Positions 1 to 6,030 of a stretch of DNA of 7,543 nt are shown here, one piece after another. How positions within the stretch are numbered: the first letter of the stretch is position 1; each line of letters opens with the position of its first letter. This DNA comes from Candidatus Sumerlaeota bacterium (lineage in GTDB: Bacteria > Sumerlaeota > Sumerlaeia > UBA8349), in NCBI GenBank assembly GCA_003501375.1, contig DNPO01000029.1, positions 8,326 through 15,868 on the forward strand, in the 5' to 3' direction. The translations under genes were made by a program, and so were the position numbers. The notes beneath the pieces were generated by a model. The model did no database searches. It worked only from the letters and a program-made list of their open reading frames with translations, and was not told the DNA's origin.

Positions 1-2532
1 GGGCAGGACGCCTCTACCGTTCTGTGGGATCGCGCAATTCAAGGCGCAACGGCAAAATATGCAATCCTCAACGAAAAGGTGAAAGAGCGCCTCAACCGAG
101 AGTACGGCGACATCCGCGACGTGCAGGGACAAGGCATAGAATTGAGCGAGTTGTTGCTATTTCTGCAAGATATTACTTCGTTTTTAAAAGACCGAGAACT
201 GTGCCGCGGAGTGGGGAAGGGTAAATGGACCACGTCCGTTATTGCGTACGCGCTGGGCATTGTCAATGCAGACCCCCTGACTTATGATCTGGAATACCAA
301 ACGCTCCGTGCAACGCACAACACCTTTCCGCCGTTCGAAATTGAAGTATCGAGTCACGGGATGGAACAGCTGCTCGCCTACCTCCGCGAGAAATACCACG
401 ACGATCATTTGGCTGCCGTGGGGCACCGTGTCGATTGGAAAACGCCCGATCTTTTCCACCGCCTCTGCCGTTGGGCTAACCTCCCGATTGTTTCACTGCG
501 CGATGTACCCCACTCAGGCAATATGTCCCCCCCCGTAGTGGTGCAAGAACTAAAACGCACGGACTGGCTCGCAGGAAAACCGGGCGGTACCGCATCCTCA
601 GAGCAAGTGGACGACTTGGAAATAGCGGGCATGCAACAATTGCCCGACACGGATGTGGAAAGTGGCTCGGACAATCAGCCTGTTCCCCTGTCGTGGTTGC
701 AATACGACGAGGTAAAAAAACTGCGGCACCAGAACGTGCGGAATCACAAAACATTGGCCGAAGCGGCACGCGCGCTGCACCCCTGCCCCAAAGGTTTTGA
801 AGCACAAAAAGGCGGTTACGTGTTAGCGAAGGACCCGATCCACACGAATATCCCCGTTCTGCGTACCCCATCCGGTCGCTCCATCACGCAATCCGAAGCC
901 CCGCTGCTCGACCGGCTGCAAATGCCACGTCTACAATTTTCGTCCTTTACCATGCTCAATATTTTGGAGTTCGGGCAAAATGCAGTGCGCGAAGAAAGCG
1001 ATCCCAAATTTCTCATCTCGTCCATCCCGCTAAATGACGAGGACACTTGGAAACTGCTGGGGTTGGGTTACACCAATGGTATTCCACCACTGCATTCCAT
1101 CAGCACCAAATCGCTACTACGCGCAGAGCGTCCACAAAGCATCAAAGAACTGCTTGGGTTGTATATTCGTTGCCGCAAACGTCGCCTGACCGATGGTGAA
1201 CTGGCTGTCGGTTTTGAATCGCGCGCAGATGCGGTGCTGGCAGATGCCCTTTCGGAATGCACCCTGGGATATTGGGCGGCATATCTCAAAACGCACTACC
1301 GTCCCGCGTTCATGATATCGGTTCTGACGCACACCGTGCAGACGCAAAAGACAACGGGCACACATCGCGCGCGCTTTCAAATACTCCTGCGCGAGGCGCG
1401 CAAGATGATGCAACTGGATATTCTGGGGCCAGACATCAACCTGAGTGTTTACGAATTTTCATTGGAAAGCCGCGGCATTCGCACAGGTCTCATGGCCGTT
1501 CAGGGAATGGGCGAACAGACCTATCGTGAAATTGCCAACGTGCGACAGGGACGCGACTTTTCCAGCCTCGCCGACTTTTGCCACCGCACCGACCCGCGCA
1601 GCGTGAACCAAACGCAAATTACGCAGCTTATCAAGGCGGGCGCTTTTGATGCACTCGACCCAGAGCGCAATCGCAACCACTTACTGCAAGAATACGAACG
1701 CGCGTTAAAAAATGCACGCCTGCAATCTGCTGCCAACACACGCCGGACACATGGAAGTGCAAAGAGCGCGATAGACGCACCAATCGAACAATTGCAACTT
1801 TTTGATACCTTGGTTTTTGAGGAAGAAAGTACCGACGGGGACCGACAGACACAATCCGCCCCGCTCCCCACACCTCAACAAATTATGCAGTATGAGCAGG
1901 AATCGGTCGGCTATATCTTCACCTATGATCTTTACGATCAGTACCGTGACCTTATGCAAAGCATGCGGGTAATTTCCCCAACGGAGATTCACCCCAAGTT
2001 GGAAGGAAAACAAATCTTCACCGCAGGTTTTATTGATCACGCGGAACGCGAAAGCCCGATGATTGATGGCGAAACCGATGTGGTATTGGATTTTGAAGGC
2101 ATCGTGGTCAAGGTGCCGCGACACGCCACAGATTTTTTTGCCAAGGTACAGCACGCACAAGGATTGGTTCTGATCCAGGGAATGGTGCGCAAACAAAGCC
2201 CAACGGAAGCATACCTCATCGCGCAAAAATTTTATAACTTTGATGACGTGAAACGCGCCAAAGATGAAACAAAGACATTGCAACTGAACCTAACCGGTAT
2301 GGATCAAAAAGCAATTGCTATGGTACGCTCCACACTCAAAAATTTTAAAGGCAACACCTCGGTAGAAATACAAGGCGTTAGCGCCACATCGTGGTGGGCC
2401 ATGCGCGGACTGGATAAGGCGAAGGTACTTTTCTGCCCCCCACTGATCGCGGCCCTTTGCCCATACCCTCTTTCCGAATCCCAACTCCGTGTGATTGATG
2501 CGGAAGGGAAAAGCACAAAAATTTCCATGTAG
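1..2532 (+). CDS. DnaE-like protein (C-family DNA polymerase III alpha paralogue), probably polymerase-inactive; 5' end outside window
   Basis: The frame is open from base 1 (843 codons in view), so the start and the PHP domain lie to the left. Numbering residues from base 1, the family order is followed: a helical lead-in (about 30-65), the palm (68-165), the NTP-side region (about 270-350), the HhH segment (about 498-540), a clamp motif QLQLF (597-601), an OB fold (about 669-745) and the DnaE C-terminal domain. Sequences such as AYALGI, DPLTYDL, YLKTHY and NQTQITQLIKAGAFDAL are DnaE hallmarks. The catalytic site is lost. The PDFDxDF motif reads PPFEIEV (E113, E115), the third Asp aligns with S314 (LQFSSF), and GRGSGAGS reads GKGKWTTS. 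The fingers region is about 90-100 residues shorter than in E. coli DnaE by manual alignment. The long intact frame and preserved accessory domains argue against a pseudogene. My inference is a clamp-binding, non-polymerising replication or repair factor. A mutasome-type DnaE2/ImuC relative is possible but would need its own active site. A tract of eight C lies at 527-534. Confidence 0.85.
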   Translation, partial: GQDASTVLWDRAIQGATAKYAILNEKVKERLNREYGDIRDVQGQGIELSELLLFLQDITSFLKDRELCRGVGKGKWTTSVIAYALGIVNADPLTYDLEYQTLRATHNTFPPFEIEVSSHGMEQLLAYLREKYHDDHLAAVGHRVDWKTPDLFHRLCRWANLPIVSLRDVPHSGNMSPPVVVQELKRTDWLAGKPGGTASSEQVDDLEIAGMQQLPDTDVESGSDNQPVPLSWLQYDEVKKLRHQNVRNHKTLAEAARALHPCPKGFEAQKGGYVLAKDPIHTNIPVLRTPSGRSITQSEAPLLDRLQMPRLQFSSFTMLNILEFGQNAVREESDPKFLISSIPLNDEDTWKLLGLGYTNGIPPLHSISTKSLLRAERPQSIKELLGLYIRCRKRRLTDGELAVGFESRADAVLADALSECTLGYWAAYLKTHYRPAFMISVLTHTVQTQKTTGTHRARFQILLREARKMMQLDILGPDINLSVYEFSLESRGIRTGLMAVQGMGEQTYREIANVRQGRDFSSLADFCHRTDPRSVNQTQITQLIKAGAFDALDPERNRNHLLQEYERALKNARLQSAANTRRTHGSAKSAIDAPIEQLQLFDTLVFEEESTDGDRQTQSAPLPTPQQIMQYEQESVGYIFTYDLYDQYRDLMQSMRVISPTEIHPKLEGKQIFTAGFIDHAERESPMIDGETDVVLDFEGIVVKVPRHATDFFAKVQHAQGLVLIQGMVRKQSPTEAYLIAQKFYNFDDVKRAKDETKTLQLNLTGMDQKAIAMVRSTLKNFKGNTSVEIQGVSATSWWAMRGLDKAKVLFCPPLIAALCPYPLSESQLRVIDAEGKSTKISM

Positions 2533-2558
2533 ACTACGGTAAAAAACGCAAAAACACC

Positions 2559-2588
2559 TTGACATTATTAGTCGTATTTAATTATATT
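2559..2588 (+). promoter_or_regulatory. Sigma-70-type promoter of the metalloregulator gene
   Basis: A perfect -35 TTGACA (2559-2564) is followed after 18 nt by -10 TATATT (2583-2588, five of six consensus bases). It lies in the 109-nt gap between the DnaE-like gene and the regulator, and the predicted transcript start is about 45 nt ahead of the ATG. The -10 overlaps a palindrome, as expected for a repressible promoter. Confidence 0.7.
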
Positions 2589-2600
2589 AGCCACGGCTAA
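2587..2600 (+). promoter_or_regulatory. Operator-like palindrome TTAGCC-AC-GGCTAA, probable metalloregulator binding site
   Basis: Perfect 6-bp arms surround a 2-nt centre, and the left arm shares its first two bases with the -10 hexamer. TTAG.../...CTAA ends are typical of DtxR/MntR-family operators, and the gene immediately downstream is a DtxR-family repressor, so autorepression is the natural reading. A second copy, matching in most positions, lies at 3442-3455. Confidence 0.6.
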
Positions 2601-2620
2601 GGAAGTAGATACTTAAGCCG
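2594..2620 (+). other. Possible 5'-leader hairpin overlapping the operator
   Basis: CGGCTAAG (2594-2601) can pair with CTTAAGCCG (2612-2620) through a 10-nt loop with one bulged base. The right half reuses the AGCCG element of the operator, so it may instead be a degenerate secondary regulator site. No T-run follows, so it is not a terminator. The ribosome binding site AAAGG (2629-2633) is left free. Confidence 0.25.
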
Positions 2621-2641
2621 TCAACGTGAAAGGTAATCACA

Positions 2642-3397
2642 ATGTCCGAAGCCATTAGTGGTAGCATGGAAGATTACCTCGAAACCGTCTACCAGATAGT
2701 CCAAGAACATCAGGTAGCACGCCCCAAGGACATTGGGAAAGCGCTCGGCGTTACCGGGCCATCCGTCACCAAAGCATTACGTTGGCTTGCAGACCACGGG
2801 TTCATTCATTACGCTCCCTTCGAACTTGTCACCCTTACGGAAAAGGGTGAAAAAGCCGCAAAACAAGTGGTCCGCAAGCATGAAGCATTGCGCGATTTTT
2901 TGGTACGAGTGCTGGCTGTGGAGGCCAAGGAGGCAGACGAAGCAGCATGCAAATTGGAGCACGCATTATCACCGGATATTCTTGAGCGTTTCATTCAGTA
3001 CGCAGATTTTGTCGATACATGCCCACGCAACCGCGGCAAATGTTTCGAACGTTTTGCTTGGCATTGCAACCAAAATCAAACCACATCCGATAACTGCGAA
3101 ACCTGTGTGGGTGAATCATTGGATAATGTCCGTCAAAAAAAACAGAAAAAAGATGATGCAGGAACGAAGCCCGCGCTCTTAAAAAACATGCTGCCAGGCT
3201 TCAAAGGACGGATTGCGCAACTCAGCCACCGAACTTCGATAGGACAGCGCTTGTCAGAAATGGGGATTGAAACAGGCGCGGTGATTGAGGTGGAAAAAGT
3301 GACGGGCGAAGGCGATATGATTCAGATTAAAATTAAAGCGTATCATCTTTCGTTGCGCAAAGAAGAGGCTGCCCATATTCGGGTCAACCCGCTCTAA
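2642..3397 (+). CDS. DtxR/MntR-family metal-dependent repressor with C-terminal FeoA domain
   Basis: This is a cytoplasmic transcription factor that should bind Mn(II) or Fe(II) and repress metal-related genes. Residues 9-70 form the winged helix (MEDYLETVY, then recognition-helix region TGPSVTKALRWL, then wing VTLTEKG). Residues 75-120 are the dimerisation/metal domain. Candidate ligands D11, E14, H80, C103, E106 and H107 match MntR D8, E11, H77, E99, E102 and H103, with Cys replacing E99 as in DtxR/IdeR-type sites. Residues 127-155 hold five cysteines, ending in CETC. A lysine-rich linker (164-171) leads to a FeoA/SH3-like domain (about 179-249). The 251-residue length fits a DtxR-FeoA fusion. 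The start has AAAGG 8 nt upstream. No feoB or other metal transporter is in view, so the metal specificity (Fe versus Mn) cannot be decided. The linker codons contain an A8 tract (3135-3142). Confidence 0.88.
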   Translation: MSEAISGSMEDYLETVYQIVQEHQVARPKDIGKALGVTGPSVTKALRWLADHGFIHYAPFELVTLTEKGEKAAKQVVRKHEALRDFLVRVLAVEAKEADEAACKLEHALSPDILERFIQYADFVDTCPRNRGKCFERFAWHCNQNQTTSDNCETCVGESLDNVRQKKQKKDDAGTKPALLKNMLPGFKGRIAQLSHRTSIGQRLSEMGIETGAVIEVEKVTGEGDMIQIKIKAYHLSLRKEEAAHIRVNPL

Positions 3398-3430
3398 TCC
3401 GGGAAATAAGCCTATTGCGGGTTTCTTTTT
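3386..3430 (+). terminator. Probable intrinsic terminator after the metalloregulator gene
   Basis: AACCCGC (3386-3392, overlapping the last codons) pairs perfectly with GCGGGTT (3417-3423), followed by TTTCTTTTTT. The 24-nt loop can form a further AATA/TATT mini-stem. The loop is long for a classic terminator, but the GC-rich stem base and T-run are convincing. It suggests the regulator is monocistronic. Confidence 0.55.
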
Positions 3431-3443
3431 TCGTCCATAAATT
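3415..3443 (+). promoter_or_regulatory. Weak candidate promoter ahead of the prepilin gene
   Basis: TTGCGG (3415-3420), a 17-nt spacer and TAAATT (3438-3443) make a poor sigma-70 match. The -10 overlaps the following palindrome in exactly the same phase as in the regulator promoter (last TT of -10 equals first TT of the operator), and this is the main support. A competing weak pair is TTGCAA (3490-3495) with TACCAT (3514-3519). Confidence 0.3.
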
Positions 3444-3455
3444 AGCCTTGTCTAA
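3442..3455 (+). promoter_or_regulatory. Second operator-like palindrome TTAGCC-TT-GTCTAA upstream of the prepilin gene
   Basis: This 14-mer is palindromic with one mismatched pair and agrees with the regulator operator at 11 of 14 positions. The flanking bases also agree (A before, G after). Other TTAGCC or GGCTAA occurrences in the window are isolated half-sites inside genes. It lies 84 nt ahead of the prepilin ATG and may place that gene under the metalloregulator. Confidence 0.45.
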
Positions 3456-3539
3456 GTTTTTACGCCAAGGTAAACAAAAAAAATGCCGTTTGCAATAAAC
3501 AGCAGGGATTTTGTACCATAACAAAAGGAGAATGAACGT

Positions 3540-4199
3540 ATGTGTACCTTACCAACAGCCGAGCAGCGAAACAACAAACAGGGGTTCACTCTGATCGAAC
3601 TTTTAATCGTGGTGGCGATTATTGCCATTCTGGCGGCCATTGCACTCCCGAACTTTATGGAGGCACAAGTACGCGCGAAAATATCCCGTTGCAAATCCGA
3701 TCTGCGCAGCATTACCACCGCACTCGAATCTTACCGCGTGGACAATAATCAATATCCGTTTTCCAGTGGAATAAATTCCGTCACCTATGCGGTGGAATAC
3801 CAGAACACAGAAATGGGATCGTACCATAAATACATCGCGCCCGTCCTAACAACTCCAGTGAGTTATATCACAAGCATTCCGCAAGACCCGTTTGCCACAA
3901 AGTTTCCTCCCGGCGAAGCGCGCCATTATTTCTACACCTGCCTTGCCATTGAAAAGACACGTGGACTAACACCCGCATGGCCTGGCCCAGGAAACTCCTT
4001 TGAAAACCGCCTGCAATTTCTGGGCGTCTGGAACATGTGGGGCTGCGGCCCAGATCAGGATCGAACAGATTTAGCCCCCGCCGCTATTGGTGGTGCAGCC
4101 AGCACAAATTGGGTGCTGGGTTTTTATGATCCGTCCAACGGCACCATGTCCAACGGCGATATTTTCCGCTCGCAAAAATTTGCCAACATGGGATCGTAA
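3540..4199 (+). CDS. Type II secretion/type IV pilin-like prepilin (GspG-like pseudopilin)
   Basis: The protein has a 15-residue leader ending in Gly15, then F16-TLIE with the conserved Glu at +5 (E20) and a hydrophobic stretch to about residue 36. This is a canonical class III signal for prepilin peptidase (cleavage and N-methylation at F16). The mature protein is anchored by its N-terminal helix and assembled into a pilus or pseudopilus. The segment EAQVRAKISRCKSDLRSIT continues the amphipathic helix, and SIPQDPF...HYFYT recalls the GspG DPWG...Y region. The C-terminal YDPSNGTMSNGD motif recurs in prepilins of several uncultured lineages. The start is supported by AAGGAG (3525-3530), 9 nt upstream. 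At 219 residues it is longer than typical GspG. No secretion ATPase, platform protein or peptidase gene is nearby, so it is an orphan structural gene whose machine is encoded elsewhere. Its role (adhesion, secretion or surface protein) is unresolved. Confidence 0.85.
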   Translation: MCTLPTAEQRNNKQGFTLIELLIVVAIIAILAAIALPNFMEAQVRAKISRCKSDLRSITTALESYRVDNNQYPFSSGINSVTYAVEYQNTEMGSYHKYIAPVLTTPVSYITSIPQDPFATKFPPGEARHYFYTCLAIEKTRGLTPAWPGPGNSFENRLQFLGVWNMWGCGPDQDRTDLAPAAIGGAASTNWVLGFYDPSNGTMSNGDIFRSQKFANMGS

Positions 4200-4252
4200 C
4201 TCAATTGTTTTTGCGCATACCTCCCAAACGGTAAAATGAAAGTCGGTGTTCC

Positions 4253-5248
4253 ATGCTTCTCCGCTACCTCCTTATTTTTCTGCTGATAGTAACATCCACG
4301 GTGTTCGCACAAGATAAAGAAACCCCATCTTCCATCACCCTGCGCGTTGCCGTACCACCGGATGGGTTGCTTGCACCCCCTATTTTGCGTATGGTAAAGC
4401 AGGCATCACTGGCAAGCAATGGCATAACAATCGAGTGCATCCCCTGGAAAAACCAGGATCAACTCCGCGCTTTGATTGTCAGTGGAAAAACGGATATCGT
4501 GGGGCTGCACCTGCCAACTGCCGCGTTGTTTGAATCCAAAGGCGTCCCCGTAAAATTTCTCGGGGCTTCCTTGGGCAACGTCCTCTACATTCTCACCAAC
4601 GATCCGCAGATTCATAAGTTGTCCGATCTTCGCGATAAAACGGTTGCCGTCCCGATGCGCGGTGAATTTCCTGATGTTCTGCTGCGGAGTGTGCTGGAGC
4701 AAAACGGTCTTCTGAACGCGGTACCTCTACAGTACACCGCGACCTCTCTCGATGCAGCCAACCAATTAGCCAGCGGCGCGGATGGTGCAGCGTTGGTGGC
4801 GGAACCCCACGCGTCCGTGCTGCTAAAAAGAATGGCAACGTCTGATAAAAAGATTTACCGTTCCATCAGCATGCAGGAGGGATGGAATGCAGCGCATGGC
4901 ACCGCATCGCCACTCCCGACAGCAGGCATGGCAGCTATTGGCAAATGTGTGGAAAACCAGCGGATGCTGGATGCGTTTTGGAGCGCCTATGTTCGAGAAA
5001 GCAACTGGTGCATCCAACACCCGCAAGAAGCGGTCGCGTTGTTGGGCGACGCGCTAAAGGATGATGCTTCTCGCGAGGGTGCGGCAACGGCTCTTTCGTC
5101 CTGCGTCCATCCTCCGGTCGCCTCTGGTTTGGATCGGGAACAAATTCAGTTGTATTTAGATGCGCTGGGGAAAACGGCTCCCGAACCTTTTGGTAATCTA
5201 CACCCGAAGGACACGTTTTACTGGAAACCATCTGAGGAGAAGCGCTAA
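4253..5248 (+). CDS. ABC transporter periplasmic substrate-binding protein, NitT/TauT/SsuA (NMT1-like) family
   Basis: The protein captures a small solute outside the inner membrane and delivers it to the permease encoded next. A signal peptide covers residues 1-19 (charged R4, hydrophobic core, VFA cleavage before Q20); there is no lipobox, so the product should be soluble in the periplasm. Family features are an early beta strand LRVAVPPDG, ALIVSGKTDIVGLHLPTAALF, GVPVKFLGASLGNVLYILTN, LSDLRDKTVAVP, and the hinge-region LVAEPHASVL. The 331-residue length is usual. The ribosome binding site is weak (only GGTG a few bases ahead), but the signal peptide fixes the start. The 53-nt gap after the prepilin gene contains no clear promoter. 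Substrate is not readable from sequence: alkanesulfonates, taurine, nitrate-like anions or thiamine precursors are all served by this family. The serine acetyltransferase next door only weakly favours sulfur compounds. Confidence 0.85.
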   Translation: MLLRYLLIFLLIVTSTVFAQDKETPSSITLRVAVPPDGLLAPPILRMVKQASLASNGITIECIPWKNQDQLRALIVSGKTDIVGLHLPTAALFESKGVPVKFLGASLGNVLYILTNDPQIHKLSDLRDKTVAVPMRGEFPDVLLRSVLEQNGLLNAVPLQYTATSLDAANQLASGADGAALVAEPHASVLLKRMATSDKKIYRSISMQEGWNAAHGTASPLPTAGMAAIGKCVENQRMLDAFWSAYVRESNWCIQHPQEAVALLGDALKDDASREGAATALSSCVHPPVASGLDREQIQLYLDALGKTAPEPFGNLHPKDTFYWKPSEEKR

Positions 5249-6030
5249 TGGCGGAACAGCCCAGCCCCCCCCCATCGTCCCGGGATATAAAGGAGTGGCG
5301 CTGGACACTCGTGGGAATCGGTACACTCTTCCTGCTCTGGTGGGGCGTTTCCCAGTGGACCGGCCCGCTCCTGCTGGCATCGCCAACTGACACGTTCCAC
5401 GCCTTGGGCAAATTGCTTACCAGTCACGTTTTTTATGAAAATACAGGGCTAACGCTTTTCCGAGTGGGAACGGCGTTGCTATTCGCCACCACCATTGGTG
5501 CAGGCTTGGCCGGACTCGCTCTGCTCGATAAACGGATTGCCTGCGTGATAGAACCCGTCCGACGAGTTTGTTCTACCATTCCCCCCGTGATCATTGTTGT
5601 CGTCGTCATGTTCTGGCTGGGCATGGGTTCCAACATGATTATTACTTTTGGCGCGTTGATTCTGTGGCCCGTCATGTACATCAGCCTCCTCGAAGGCAGC
5701 GCCTACTGTGATGCGGAATTGCGCGAGACAGCACGCGCGTTCCATGTCACGCTGATTAATCGCCTGCGGCATTTTTACCTGCCAGCCCTTGCGCCCGCCT
5801 GCATGAGCGCTGCGGTGCAGATCACGTGCAGCGCCATTCGCGTGACTATTTTAGCGGAAGTCATCGGCGCAGATAAAGGCATGGGCGCAGCCATTGTTGC
5901 AAGTGCACGCAACCTGGCGGTGGACCAAATGACAGCATGGGCGCTGGTGGTGCTCCTGCTGGCTGCGGTTGCTGAATTCGTGTTACTCGCCCCCATGCGC
6001 AAAAGGACGTACCAATGGAAACAAAATTAA
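5248..6030 (+). CDS. ABC transporter inner-membrane permease, NitT/TauT/SsuC type
   Basis: This is the membrane channel subunit of the importer and is expected to dimerise and couple to the ATPase. About six hydrophobic segments are visible (roughly 20-37, 67-92, 111-126, 128-148, 182-204, 222-247). The cytoplasmic EAA loop spans about 157-183 (ELRETARAFHVTLINRL...LPALAP), where the usual Gly is replaced by H166 while the terminal Pro is kept. The ATG overlaps the previous stop by one base (TAATG), and GAGGAG (5234-5239) sits 8 nt upstream, so the two genes are translationally coupled. The 260-residue length is normal. A run of nine C (5265-5273) within codons 6-9 is odd: loss of one C brings a TAA within a few codons, and gain of one truncates at 5390. 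The protein therefore depends on accurate copying of this tract. Confidence 0.88.
   Translation: MAEQPSPPPSSRDIKEWRWTLVGIGTLFLLWWGVSQWTGPLLLASPTDTFHALGKLLTSHVFYENTGLTLFRVGTALLFATTIGAGLAGLALLDKRIACVIEPVRRVCSTIPPVIIVVVVMFWLGMGSNMIITFGALILWPVMYISLLEGSAYCDAELRETARAFHVTLINRLRHFYLPALAPACMSAAVQITCSAIRVTILAEVIGADKGMGAAIVASARNLAVDQMTAWALVVLLLAAVAEFVLLAPMRKRTYQWKQN
5265..5273 (+). repeat. Nine-base poly-C tract at the start of the permease gene
   Basis: This is the longest homopolymer in the window. It encodes P7-P8-P9 just after the start codon. Position and length resemble contingency (slippage) tracts, but no population variation can be seen from one sequence. A C8 tract (527-534) and A8 tracts (3135-3142, 3476-3483) are also present. 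Confidence 0.7.

Noticed and set aside
476..871. 131-codon open frame on the minus strand
   Set aside because: It is a shadow of the DnaE-like gene with a low-complexity Arg/Pro-rich product and no family similarity that I recognise.
1705..2283. 192-codon open frame on the minus strand
   Set aside because: It lies wholly within the DnaE-like coding region, shows no recognisable family features and has no convincing start context; it is a shadow of the real gene.
1..2532. DnaE-like gene as a decaying pseudogene
   Set aside because: The frame is uninterrupted over 843 codons, and the HhH, clamp motif, OB fold and C-terminal domain remain recognisable, so conserved use without polymerase activity is more likely.
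4170..4190. GCAAA-AA-TTTGC palindrome at the end of the prepilin gene as a terminator
   Set aside because: The stem is short and AT-rich, lies within coding sequence and has no T-run directly after it.
4205..4237. Promoter for the ABC operon using TAAAAT (4232-4237)
   Set aside because: The -10 is good, but no acceptable -35 lies at 16-18 nt, and the transcript would start only about 9 nt before the ATG.
4236..4286. Short frame starting ATGAAAGTC overlapping the start of the binding protein
   Set aside because: It has only 16 codons in another frame and lacks a clear ribosome binding site; the signal peptide supports the ATG at 4253.
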